Source of the DNA: Poecilobothrus nobilitatus
Lineage: Eukaryota; Arthropoda; Insecta; Diptera; Dolichopodidae
Assembly (NCBI GenBank): GCA_947095535.1
Contig: OX352773.1
Location: 259,183,590 to 259,247,589 of the forward strand
Length of the DNA: 64,000 nt
Direction: 5' to 3'
Part shown: positions 29,701 through 44,700 of the stretch, piece after piece
Numbering within the stretch: position 1 is the first letter of the stretch
How the letters are laid out: each line of letters begins with the position of its first letter
Translations under genes and position numbers: made by a program
Notes under the pieces: generated by a model
Database searches by the model: none
What the model was told of the DNA's origin: nothing
The model's input: the letters and a program-made list of their open reading frames with translations, nothing else

Positions 29701-32700
29701 CTGTTTTTAATATTACAATAATCATCGATAGGCATACGTTTTATATTAAATAAAAACTATTTAAATAATAGCACAAAAAAAAATATATATTGTGAATTAA
29801 ATAACAATAAAAAATGATTCAGCAGATGTTTTGTTATTGTACCCACTAAGAGTTTCGTATAGTTAGTATTTAAATTAGTCAAAGCTCAATAAAAGAAATA
29901 AAATACAATTTTTTTCATTTTTTTTTTTTTTATGAATCATACAGAATTGTGATTTTGTATGAATCATACTAAGCCACAGTCAAACTTCTATAATCTTAAG
30001 AACCACCTTGATATATTTTTTAATTCCAAAATTCGATTTTCGTCTATCCGTTTGGATACATAAAGGCTCTATTGACACGTACCTATTTATTTTTTTTTTG
30101 GTTGCAATTCTAAAGATTTTTTAAAAACGTATCCTTTAAAAAAGGCTAGTATTACTTTTCTTTCTGTTCAGTCGATTTATTTTGAAGCGAATAGTACTTC
30201 AAAAATTGTTTACCATTCAAACGAATGTTAACTTATTATTACGTTCTTTCACTTTATGATAATATACATTTTTCCGACCTATTCTGAATTCAAAAATGGT
30301 CTTATATATATTTAAAAATTATATTCCCAATTTTTATAGCACACCCATAAAATATGTTCAAGTCAACTTGTTGAATTATGTTTCGACCTTAAAAAATAAA
30401 AAAAAAATCTGTCCATGAAATCGCAAAATGTGACTTTTTGTCACGCCATTTAAAAACTGCTTTCTACAAAGCATCTTATAAAAAAGGGTTAGGTTTTGGG
30501 ATGACATATTTACATATTATAATGTTGTATAGAATTTATATTTAAAATAAAAAATTATGCTATCACAAATATAAACTTTTAATTAAATTTATCTATAATG
30601 TGTAAGTGTTAATTAGTTTTATATTAAAATTAGTAGCTAAAAAGAAAAGAATAATGTTAATTAATTAGGTTAAATAAAGTACAGATATAATTAGAAACTG
30701 TAAGGTGTGGTGAAATCTAACGTTTTTAAAGGTCCAATTTTTTAAAAATAACAATAAAAACTTATTCAAGATTTTAAATTAAAATTTTTTATTTTTAAAA
30801 TTAAAATATTGTGAAAAATTATGGTATACTTTCTTCAAGTAGCCCTAAGTATATAATTTTTAAAAAAATCGTTAACACATATCTAAAAATATAATATTGG
30901 AGCTTTATTTTTATCGCTTACTTACGATAAATTTACACATACATAAGTAGTTGTCCAAAATCTAGATGTCTAAAAATAGGGAATTTTCAATTTTTTATCT
31001 CTAAAAGGTCCTTACATTTTCTCAGCTAACTTATGATTCTGAAAAATGTTGGTCCTCTAACAATTTCAAGGCTCTAGATAAAAACATTTCGGGATATATG
31101 GGAAAATCAATATTTTGCCAAATTATAATTTTACATAAAGGTAAATTCAATTACCAATTTGTTTCTGTCACAAAAATACCTTAGATAGGTACTTGGCGTC
31201 TTATCAAACTTGTTCTATAATATTCATCTTAATCCGTGTAGAAGTTTTATTAACAGACGGACGAACTGACAGAGCAATAATAAGCAAATTTTTTTGAAAA
31301 TGTCTTTAAAAGAATATAAGTACAATAATGAATTGTATAAATTTTATTTTTAAAGTATATTTTTATAAAAAAAAAAAAAAAAAAAATTACTTCATATTAT
31401 CTCACCCTTAATTTAATTTCGGACTTAGTACATAGTAATTTAAAATAATCTAATTAGTAATTAAAAATAACTGGGAACAAATTTTAAAATTTTTAAATTT
31501 ATAAAAAAAAAAAACAAATTTTTATTTCACAAGTTGTCAACAAAATTTTCTGTACTTATTTTCTATATAATAAAATGTTAAAAAATCATTTAAAAATTCT
31601 ACATTCTTTTTAATTTTTTGTTTTTGTTTTTTCTTTGTATAATTTCATCCAACCATTTTTCGATTTCATTCCATCAACGTCAAATAATATATTGTTATTA
31701 TCTTGCCAAAAAAAAAAAAAAAAACAAAAAATAAAATACCAAACAAAATAATGCATGTGTGATCCAACCAAAAAAAAAAACAAAAATAAACTTATTTATA
31801 TAACATTCAAATTTTTTAATCAACAAAATATAATATATATTATGTATAAAATATTATGTAAAACACATGATCATTATCATCCTGAAAAAAAAAAAAAACT
31901 AAAATCACTATAATATTTTACAAAAAAAAAAAAAAAAAAAAAACCAATATAGTCCACATCAACAACAGCAAATACATATAAAATTAATCATAATAATATA
32001 AAAGTCGTCAACAAAGGTTTTCATGATACTGGTGGTGGTGGAACAACAGCAGCAATAACAACTACAACAGGAATTATATCTACTGGAACATCTACATCTA
32101 CAATTTTACCAATAACAAATCATTCTATAATAGATGGCAATAATTTTGATAACGGTACTAGTGGCAACATTTTTAGAATAAATTCATTAATAAGTGGAAA
32201 TGGAAATCAAAATTTATTATCAACATTAAATGGTAATAATTCATTAGCAATGACAATAACAACAGGTACAACTGGTTCAAATTTATCATCATCATCATCT
32301 TCATTATTATCAACATCATCATTATTAATAACAGCTGCAGCAGCAACAGGAGCATCATCAACAACAACATCATTATCAACATTATCATCAACATTAATAT
32401 CACAACCTGGAACATTAACATTAACATCACCTCAACAACAACAACAACAACAAATGATAACAACATTATCTGGTAGTCCTGGTAGAGCAAGAGATAGAAA
32501 TATATATAATTCACCGCCAGCTAGCGCTGCAATATCCTTACCAAATTTAAGAGGTCTATAATAATTAATATTATAAAAATTGATCACTATTTTTTTTTTT
32601 TTCTTATTATAAATATAAAAATTTATTAAATACAAAACTATATTTACTTAATGTTATTTATTTTTTTTTTATTTTGTTTGTATTATATATTTTTAGATTT

Positions 32701-35700
32701 ATAATTTTAAATTTATAAATGTCATTTTTGTAATTTTGCATGTGATAAAAAGCACTCATTTTCTTTTTTTTTTCTTTTTGTAATTTGAAATATTTATATG
32801 TATTATTAATGTAATGAAGTTGTGTATGTGAATTACATATATAAATATATATGTATTTTTAAATATAATAGAATAATAATAATTTTAAAAAAAAAATTTT
32901 CAATTTTCAGGAAAATTTAATTTCAAAAAAGAAAGGGAAAGGAAAATTGAGTTAAAAATCAACAATAATAGAGAATTTTCTAAATATTTGTTAAAAATTG
33001 TACAAATCAATTTTCTTTTGATTATAAGTTGTGAAATAATTGTAAAAATTTTTAATAGCCTCTGTTATCTTGATTATTGTTTTTCTGATTCTTTCCTATT
33101 ATTATCATGTTTAATTTTAAGTTATTTAAGAACGCTCTAACGATTTATTTAAGAACGCAAACTGATTTTGAACTCGTTAGAACACTCAAGGTAGAACATG
33201 TATAACGATCATGAACTTGTGTAACGATCATGTGTAGTAAATATGCAACTGTTCGCTTAATAGAATCAATATTCAAAGAAAACACGTTTGCATATTATAA
33301 TATTACGTTTATAGAAAGAAGTTTTATGGATGAAAGTTGTAGAGCGAAATGGTATAATAATTTGGTATAATAATTTTGGGCGAGAAAAAATAATTTAAAC
33401 AAGAATTTTTTTAATAACATTAAAATTATTATCAATTTTATTTTAAATCATGTTATATATAAAATGATGTTTGGATTTTTTGCCGTTGTAAAATATACTC
33501 TTCTCCAAGAGATGTGTCAAATGTCTATATAGAGTCTACATTCAACCTAATATGGAGAAACTCTCATATATCGACTGGTCCGCACCTAAATTTTTTTTTT
33601 TGAATTAACACGATAAAATCCAAAACTGCATTTTACACTTAACAGGTGATCCTGTTGAAATATTTCTTTGTTGAAATATTGGAGCAATTTCTCTCTTTTG
33701 TATTAAGTTTTTTTTTGTAGATAATGTAATGACCTTTGCTCTATTGAACTAAAATAAATTATACTTCTACTAAAACAATTCTAACGAACAATGACATCGG
33801 ACAGCAAATAGTGATTTTTACACAGTAGAAATTCCTAGGTGGTTCAAAACTGGTTTTGAAAACTCTTTCGTTGTAAGAACTGCTTTGGATGTGGAATGCG
33901 CTTTCATCAAATGTATTCCTCTCTATCAGTAATTTATATTCCATTCTACAATTTACTTTAATTCAAAAATAATTTTTTAGTTTAATTTCTAATTTATTCT
34001 GCAACTCTCCCTTGATATCCTATTTTTCTCCCGTTTTCCATCTTCCATTTTATTAAAAAAATTATTTCTACAATGTTAAATTTATGAATAATTTAACCTT
34101 TTATTGTAATCCACTAGCAAAATACAAGCATCTTTATTTACATATTAAAAATATTGTAAATTAATAAACAGTATATATATAAAAAACAGATATATATATA
34201 AAAACATGAAGAAGAAAAACTACTTAAGAATAAAAACAAGATAAAACAATTGAAAAAAATATGATATCCATCAGATATAATCACGTATTAGCTCATAAAA
34301 TTGTACTATTGTACAATTGTAATATTCCAGGAATAATAAATATTTTAAGAAAATTACGAGTGGAATTAACATAATCCTATATTTAATTTGTTATATAATA
34401 TACGTTTACATACATATTTATATATAAATTTTGCATATTATATTGATATGTATAATTTTCGTTAAAATTCTATAGATAAAACTACAAAATGAGGAAATAT
34501 AATAAACAATAATAAAATACATAAACAAGAATACATGAACAAGTTTAATCTGTTCAAAAAATTTAATTTTATTATAGGAAATTATATATGTACATTATTT
34601 TTTATTAATCTATTTTATATAAAATTTTCTTAAGAATCTCTTGACATTTTCTTTTCGTTTTTCTTATTTCAATACTATTTTAATTTTTAAAATTCTTATA
34701 TACAATAAAAAAATGTAAATAAAACATAAAAAATTGACAACCTTTAGAGCAAAAACGAGGTGAACCTGGAAAACGGAAAACTCCTCTTATAAGTTCATTA
34801 GCATCATCTATATGACAATTCCAATATGTCAAATTTTTCTATTTATTTATTTTTTTTTCCATTAAAATTTTTTTTTTTTTTTTATAGTATTTTTTAACAC
34901 ATGTGGCACTGTTCCAAAATTAATTTCTAAATTGACACTGACTTTGAATTTATGCTTACATTTAAATTCTTTTGTTTTGTTTTTTTTTTTATTTATTTTT
35001 TTTTTTTTGATAATTTATTTTGTCCCCCTCATATAGAATGTGATAATAGATGAAAAATTTATTCTTCTATCCACAAAAAAAAAAAAAAATTAAAAATCCC
35101 CATGTGTGATTGTTTTGGTTTTTTGATGCAAAATCAACATTGAGAAAAAAAAACATTTTTTTTATGTGCGGACTGATCCGATTCGATCCGCCCATTAAAA
35201 TTTACTTTGATGTTATTAATATTTTGTTAAAATATGCTTTAAAACTTAATTGTCCTATAGACAAATATTTAAAAATTAAAATACTAGATTTATTTATGTA
35301 CATATATAACTAATGAAAATTTTCAGTTAATATAAAAATGAAAAGCTACTCTTCTACTGCAGAGGTTATTTGTTTTTTTCTTTTTTTTGTTGATTTTATA
35401 CGATTTTTAAAACATTTTTATTTTTATTGACACGGAAATAAATAAACAAAAATAAAAATTTTTTTTTTTTGCTAAAAAAAAAATTGGCATAATTTCAAAA
35501 TTTTACGAAAAGCTAATTTGTAACTGAATATAAAAATTATAGGTAAGGTGCATTTTATCGAGACAGTTTTAAATCGAGACCATGTAAATAGATGTTGTTT
35601 AAGTATTTATTATATCAAAATCTATATCGAATCAAAATTGTCACTAATAATAATGAGATTGTGGGGATATAAATGAGTATTTGAGCAAATGTAATACAAT

Positions 35701-38700
35701 TTTTTTTTTTTTTTCAATTTATTTTAAATCTTTTTTAATTGTTTATAATCACTTAATTGCTCTCACTAATAACTTTGATCAAAGAATCGTGATTAAAGAA
35801 AAATTTACAATATTGTTTCTTTTGGCTGAGGGGAGGGGAGAATTTTCCAAAGAGTCCAAGATTAACTTCTTACTATAAAGATTTTTATTCACTAAAATAA
35901 TTTCTTCATTTAGCGCCAATGCAATGGAATGAAACCCTTATCTGCTGATACAGTATTTTGTTATTATTATTTTATAAATTATTAGTTATTACAATATAAA
36001 ATTACTACACATATTTTTTATATGATCTTACCGGAAGTTTGAACACAAAGCCAAAGATTAAACGGTGATCTCTTAAGTCATAGGAGTTGAAATAAATAAA
36101 TAAATGAACCAAAACCAGCAACCCAAAACATCCGATTGAAAGGCCAATCATTTCTATCAATGTTAATTCAATCATATCTCATTAAAATAGATTAGTATTA
36201 TCTGATTTCTTAAAAGAAAATTAACCAAATATAATTTTAATTAATGAAACAAAATTAAATGAAAATTACAAAATACATTTTGAAAATTATAACATTATCA
36301 AAAATGACAGGAACAATGCCAAAAAAGTAGGCGAAGGAGGTACTTCTATTTTAATAAAAAAAAAAAAAAAAAATCTTAAGAGATCTCTTAGTAATAAAAT
36401 ATTATTAACAAATAAATGTTTTTATTGTAAATAAAATAAAAAGTAAGGCGAAATCCAAAATATTTAAAACTAAAGCTTTTTAAATTCGTATATTTTCAAA
36501 GGGACGCGATAATTTTAGAATAAATTGCAACTTTTTGCATCAAAATTTTGTAATTTTTCTTAGAATTTTTTCTTTAAAGAAAATTTTAATAAAACTTTCA
36601 TCAATTTTATTATTTATGTTAAAAATCAATGTATCAATTTTTGATCCCTTATCCCATAGCTCTGAAATCGAGGAGAGTATTTATATGTATTTATCTAAGA
36701 TAACTTTAGGTGTTTTATAGGCCTATAAGACGATAGGCGTAAAATTACATTCCTATTTAGTAGGTAGAATAGCTTTATGAAAATGTAGTTCTACACATAT
36801 GTCATTTCATTAACTAAAACGATATAGATGTTTTGAACAGGTTGAAGGACAGACAGAGAAAAGATGGCAAAAAGTCAAAAGAACTAAAAAGATGAAATTC
36901 TGACAAAATTTCTTTTAAATAACTGCTAGGGTAATTTTACTAGGATAATTGATTTGTACTAGAATGTCGATATAATGTTTTTTTTTTTATAATTTTCCTC
37001 ATTACTTAAAAAAAAAACTTTATTTTTAGTAAAACATTTTTTTTTTTGTTTAAATACATATCAGAAGTTTCGTAATTTCTGAGAACTAAAATAAACACGT
37101 ATATTAAAACAAGAAAAAGAAGAGATGCTTTTTTATTCTCGTATTTTGTATGAAATCTAAAATTTGATTTTTTTTTTTGAAAAATTATTTAAGATATACA
37201 GTCAGTTTCAATATTATTTGCACACCACTAAAACAAAAAAGTTACAAACAAAACAAAAATTTCAAAATTATTTGCACACTTGTTAAGTGCTTCAATATTA
37301 TTTACACATCGTAATAAAAAAAATAAAAAAATGTAATTCTGAAAACTAAGGAGGTACCATCAACTAACTTATTTATTGAAATAGAGATTTTATAGCCATT
37401 CGAGCTTTATTTTTTATCATAATAAGGTAATTAAAAAGAATAAAAATGCCACGAAGTAAAGAGTTAACTTAAACACGTTTAGCGATCTTTGCTGATTATA
37501 AAAGTGGAATTTCGGCTCCTGGGCTTTCAAAAAAATACAAATGTCACAAACGTACGGTTTATTATCAAATTTCCAAAAAAAAATTTCCAAATTTAAAAAA
37601 AAGCCTTCTAAGTGTTTACCTGCAAAAGGCAGGAAAAGGGTAACAAATGAGAAAGAAGATAATTATATTTTGAGATATGTAAAGAGAAATATGACCGAAA
37701 GTTTGAGAAACATTCAAAAAAATGTTAACCGTAACAAAAAGAAAGAAATAAACAAAATAACAATTTGGAGAAGGCTCAAAGAAAAGAAAATTAAAGCGTA
37801 TGAGTCTCGAAAACAACCTTACATTTCTCTTAAAAACCAAACACTTCGGCCAGAATTTGCTTTGTATAAAATAAATCTAAAGAATTTTGGAGGCTTATAT
37901 TATGAACGGACGAAACAACTGTTTCATTAGATGGGACCTATGGTAAGTGATTTTATCATTCCAACACAAGTGGAAAAGAAAAACGAGTTGTAAACATTCC
38001 AACACATCTTTCAAATGGAGGAAAAATTATTTTGTGGGGATGTGTTTCTTATAATGGTTTTGGTCCACTTGTCGCAAGACCAGAAAAATGAACGCAGCCG
38101 AGTATTTGCATATTATGAATGATGTTGCACTTGTTGCATGTACCGAATTGATTGATCAAAATTTTATTTTACAACATGACAATGTTCCCATTCATATAAA
38201 GCAAGATGTATAACGCAATTTTTATCGGCTATTGAACAAAAATGGCCTCCACAGAGCTCTGATCTTAACATAATGGAAAATGTTTGGCATAAGATAAAGT
38301 CTTAGTCAATTCCTCAAAAAATTTCAAAATTAAAAGATGAGGCACATTCTGACGCTTTGAAGGCTTGGAATGAAATAGAACCCCAAATGATGAAAATGAA
38401 TGAGAAATTTAGTAGACTCCATGCCGAAACGTTTTCAACAGGTAATAGCTGCAAAAGCCGAAAATACAAAATATTAATTAATTCCACTTACATCAGAAAT
38501 GCTTCCTTAGTTTCAAGAATTACATTATTTTTTTTTTTTATTACGATGTATAAATAATATTGAAAAACTTTACAAGTGTGGAAATAATTTTGAAATTTTT
38601 GTTTTGTTTGTAACTTTTTTGTTTTTAAAATTTTTTTGTTGTTCTTTTTTTTGGATTGTTGAAAAAATAGTAAAGAATCCCAACAAAATTTGGTGGTATG

Positions 38701-41700
38701 TAAATAATATTGAAACTGACTGTATAAGTATTGATTGATTTAAATTTCCTTACCTTTCTATTATTATATTTTCCATCTCCTTAACACACTGGGAAAACGC
38801 TGTATATATAAATTATGCTTAAAAATATCTTAAGAAGTCATTTTTATTAATATTTTTTATATTATGATCTGTTTTTTTAATTACACCTATACATAATACC
38901 ATTAAATTAATTAATATTTATTTTTTTTTTCTATTTTTATGTTTATTTAGTTCAGCTATTTAAAAAATTTTTAAACAATAACAAAGAAAAAATCTTAAAT
39001 TTTAAGATATTTATTATATATATAATTGAAATATATAAAAATATATAAATATTTATTTTGGTAAAAGAAAATTATAAAAAATAAACAAAAAAAAAAAAAT
39101 ATTTTATTATACAAAAATATTTAAATAAAAATATTTTTTAGTTATAGTTAATAATAGAAAAATCATTGAGTTAATATGAAAATAACGTGGTCCTTGTACT
39201 TTTATTATCCTTTATAATATTTATATATACATATATATACATTAAAGGGGTATGTACATATTTTATGGTACCTATAAAAAATTATTAAGATGAAATTTTT
39301 AAATTTATTTTATATTTTACTTTGATTATTCAAATTGACTCGAATTCAATAGTTAAAAATATTTTAATTTAAAAAAAAAAAGGTTTTTTATATTAATATT
39401 TAACAAATATTTTTTATTACAAAGTAACCGGCGAATTCTTTGTAAACAATTCAATGTTTAAACATAATACATATAAACAATTAACTGTTGATATAATTTA
39501 CTGGCGCTTCGTGAACAGTAAAACAGTTAATTTCTCTGAAGTGCGTTTCGTTTCTTACTCGTCTGTATATAGAGTTTATGCATTTATAGAATTAACTACT
39601 ACACTGACATGTAGATTTAACTTTACGCTGTCATTTTGAAACGATTAAAGTTAAATATGAATTTGAAATGTGAAAATCAGATGTAATTAATTGTAAATGA
39701 TTTTGTTTACAATTAGATATTTCAATATGTAAGTTTATAATAATAAATATATTAAAATTTGAAATAAAAAAAAAAAACAATAATGACTGTTCATAAAACT
39801 TTGACATTTTGTAAAATTGGCCACAAATTTTGTAAAAGAAGACTGACATATTGTAACTTTGCTCTCGATTACGATATTAAAAAAATTAACCCTGTTAATT
39901 TAGGATTAAAAAACTTAACTTAAATGTGCATTTTGAAACGTTAATTGTGACATCATGGACATCAAACGCTAATTGTGACACATTTACTCTACTCCGATAT
40001 CTCATTTCGAACAACTTTATCTGTCATAGAGTAACTCTAACACCCGGAGAGTAAGAAACGTAACACACTCCTATGTCGGGGACTGTGGTACAGTTAATTA
40101 ACCCAACTTAAATTCGCTGTTTTGACATAAATGAAACGTTATAAAAATATTCTTTTTAGTGAAAATCTACTAAATCTTTATATATATTTATATTATGTAT
40201 ATATATGTATAATGTATATATAACTTACAAATTTAAGATGTATTTACTGTATTACATATTGTTCAACATATTGAATTCTTCACAGAGGATTACCGTAGAC
40301 TTTAAACTTATCTGTACCTAAATCCTAAACATATTTTTAATAAAAATAACTAAAACTGTAAATATTAAATAGCTTGTATCTGCTCTAAAATATATAATAC
40401 ATATTATCTGTAAATTTTTAAAAATTACCTTTTAAATTATTTTTAAAATTTTATACTTGATTATAAGAAAAAAAATATTAGTACATTTTTATTTATTGTA
40501 AATATTGTTAATTTTATAATTTTAGAATATTTTTAATTTTTTTTGCCAAATTTTCTACTTTATTAAAATTATATTTTTGTCATACTTAGTACAAAATTAT
40601 TATTTTTTTTTTTAATTAAGTAGGTACATACATGTAAACTTATATTTTAAAATTAAAATTTAATTTTTGATCTAAAATTTTTTAAATACATTATTACATA
40701 TAACTCTCGTTTTAATACAATATTAATATATTCTAGGCGTTTGTAAAAGCGCGTTTTATGATAAATATTTAATTTTAAGATTGGCTGTAAATTTTGCTAT
40801 AACTTAATGATTAATTAACTATAAATTTTCTTGTGGGCAATATATAATATTATTTTGGCGCCAACTATTAATTTTTATAAATAACAACACATCAATTTAC
40901 GATATATCATATAATCATTTATATATATGTATATATTAATTAATTAAAGTCTAATGGAAATGTTTTAAAATATGAAATTTCTAGTCAGTATTATTGAATA
41001 ATTATAATTTAAAATTTATTTTTATTTTTATCTGTTTGATCTGCGGGTTCAAATAACTGCCATACAATTTTCTTTTTTTTATATAGAAATTATTTAGGGT
41101 CTATTTAAGGTAATAATATACTTAAGTATCTGAAATTTTGTTAAAAAAAGTTAAGTTGTATGCCAACAACTTCTGCAAAATTTGATTAGTCTAGCACAAC
41201 AGGTTTGAGTAGCTGTCATACAACTCCAAAATTTACATAAGTAAATATATCTCGGTATTTTGGAGATTTTGGGACAATTTCGAAAATTTTTGGAAAAATG
41301 AATTAATTTTATGCTAACAATATAACTTATGTTCGTACGGGTATAATATAGATTTGATACAATCTATTCTACACTCTACCTCGTTTTTTTAATAAGTAAA
41401 TTTATAACTATTTTTTTTATATTCATTTTACATTTAAAATGTCAATTGAAATAAAAATTTTTGAAATAAAGTAATTAATGGATGGCATTTTTAAATGTAA
41501 TAATTCAAACAAAAAAAAAAAACATTTTCGAAATTCTTTTAATTCGAAAATTTTCAAAGAAAATTTACCGATTTTTATTTAATATAATATAATATGTAGT
41601 TAAAAAATAAGTAATGCAACTAAGAAAAAAATAAGTAACTATATAAAGAATCTATTAACACTATTAACGATTTTGACATCAAATTTAAATCTTATTAAAT

Positions 41701-44700
41701 AAACGTTTAATAAATATACGTTATGCAAACAAAAAATATCTCGTGGGAAGAACTACAAATACTATAACTTTTATTTATGAAATTAGTTAGTTACTTAAAA
41801 AATTTAAACATATACTATATAAACAATCAAATTAAAATGAATCATTTATCAATTGATAAAAAAAAAATATGTGTACATTTAATAGCACAAAAAAAACTAA
41901 GCAGAATGTAAACCAACGGTTTTTAAAAGCGCACATTTCCAAAAGATAATAAAACTGTTTAGACTTATGATTTACACCAAAATTTCATATAAGAAAAAAC
42001 CGTTAAGACACGTAAAAATATATTATTGAAGCTTTAATTTTTATATCTTGTCGAAGATACAGGTGCCTAAGTTACAGGTGTTTAAAAATAGCAAATTTTC
42101 TATTTTTGAGCTCTAATAGCTAATAAACAGGGGGTGATCTAAAAAAAATTTTCTGAGGAAACTTATACTAATTTCAAGTCCCTATCTAAAAGCGTGCCGG
42201 AATTATAAAGGTGGAAAAATCATGCAAAATTTGGTTTTCATAACGGTAAATTTAAATATTAAATTTAAAAAATATATATAATTTTGATATTGATTCACAA
42301 AGGTAAAAAAAAATAGCGTTTTCCATTCGAATGGCGTTTTCAGATTAAAAAAATGTTAAGCGGAACATGAAATATACGCATTTAAAAATAGGGCTTTTTC
42401 AAAGTTTGTGGGGTTGTTGGTTCTCTGATGGATGGGGTTACATGAAAAAGTTGTCCTATAAAATTAATTTTTTTATGAGACCTGCAGATGGTTAAATTTT
42501 TGTTTCTCTATCTTTAATGGTGTAGAAGTTTTGCAAACAGGCGGACGGACGGACAGAGTGAAACTAATAGGTACATTTTTTCAAAATTTTTTTTGGAAAT
42601 GTGCTAAAAAGAACTTAAATGTAATGTCAATTTTAGTTATTAAAGAGAAACAATTTTTTATAAAATTATAGTAATGATAATATAAGTACATAGCAATAAT
42701 AATAATAATGAATTAGGATCTGAATTTTATTTGAAGCAAAAGATTTTAGTTGTGCAGTTGGAAATAGGATATAAAATTTTTCAAAAGTTTTCAAATACCT
42801 CTCTCATTTGAAATATTCAAATTTCCTTTGCAAAACTCTTATTGGTTTATCTTTTTTCAAAGCATACTTTATAAACCTAAAGTATGCTTTGAATTTTTGA
42901 CATTTTCAAAAAAAATATACATAATAGAATATTAATTAGATTTTTTGTTAAATTTAAAAGGATTTGCAAATTATCTATTATATTCTTCAAACGTTTTCTA
43001 AAACTTCATAAAACTTGTGTCAATTCCGTAATTTTTAATGTTTGAAATTGTAATGTAGTAATACTTTCTATAAATAAATATTTTACTCCCCTTTTCACTT
43101 CTATAGGAAGTATAAAACATTTACTAACTAATTTATTATTCATACTTGACTAAGCTTTAATTCCTGGAATTATTAGTTGCACTAAGCCGTTGATTACTCG
43201 GCGGCTCGGTTCGGCTCGGCTGTATACCTTATAAGTAAATGATTTAATAGGTTTCTATTTAAAATTTGTTCAAAGAAATTCATTTTACTTACTCTCCTTC
43301 ATAGGCTCATGTTAACGTCTATATGTTATTAACATAAACTTTTAACTGCATACCAATAATTTAAAAATTATTGCAAAATAAAAAATATCAAAAAAGTAAT
43401 GACAAAGAAATTCATTTTATTTAAATTAATAATAACTACTTCATTATTTTAAATAAGAATATAGTTTTTAATTATGATTTTAATAAAATCATTTTATTAT
43501 GGTATGTTAGTTAATGTATTCTACTAATTTCAAAAAAAAATTCTAGAAATAATTAAATTTTTTGACCCCAAAATGATCTTAATTAATTTAAATAGGGGAA
43601 TAAAATTTGTCGAGAAAAGTAGATTGAAATCAACAAAAATTATTAACGTTCTGATAATTGAAAGTATATGGTTTAAATAGGGTTTAGATATAGAGTCGCA
43701 ATAATAGATAACGATAAATCATAATAACTCCTTTATAAATATTAAAACATCTAATATGGAGTATTCATTATATTGATGAAACGCTATAATAAACGAGCGT
43801 CTCTTAGAATTAGGGTGCAGAACGGATCGCAGTACCTAGTTGTAAGGATTGTCAACTATCCCCTCTAACAAACAACAATATTAAAAATTCGTTAGATGAC
43901 AGTTGTTGTAATAAAAATACAGCTTCCTAAATAACTTGTTAAGATGAACCCCAATTGATCACATATAACGTATACGTATAAAATGTATTTGGCAACTCTA
44001 TATATTTTTCGTTTTTTAGTAGTAAAGGATTCAACTTACTATTATTAATTAAATGTTAGAACTTATTAATGATATTTCGTTATTGTAATACAAAACACAT
44101 GGTAGTGCAATCGCGAATACATTTATTAATAACAATATACTCTAAAGTTTAGTTCTTGACATTTGACATCTCATCTCAGTACCTCAAAAACAAAAAGAAT
44201 AAGTACATGTATATTACAAAATAATATAATCTTGTTTCATCTATGTTCTAAATTTCACCAGTTTTCTAATTTTTTTATTATATCTGGTAACTTTTATTTT
44301 CGATCCTCAACATTTTCCTAGTTTACAGAAGAGCTTTCTCTCGAAATAGCTCTTTGCTTTAATAAGTGTCTTTGTCTAGAAATGCTATTTATATTGCATA
44401 AGCATTCCAACAAGAATTTCTACATTGTTCGTTAAATAGAGATGATCGTTATATATAGAAGATTCGTTATAACGAGTTTTTACTTTGTAATTAATATACA
44501 TACATATTAATTAATTAATTATGAAAAAAAAAATTACAAAATTATTAATATAGAGAAAAATCTCAATAAAATTTACATGTGAAAAATTGTATAAAAAAGA
44601 AGGGAAACGAGTGAGAAACGGTAAAGGGAAACGAGTCGGTGAAAAAATAAAATGCAATTATTACGTTATTCTATTTTTGTTTTGCCACTAAAAAAATGTA

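Noticed and set aside
32173..32514. Minus-strand open frame rich in Leu/Met
   Set aside because: Antisense reading of the TCA/ACA/CAA-rich exon; the composition is an artefact of those codons.
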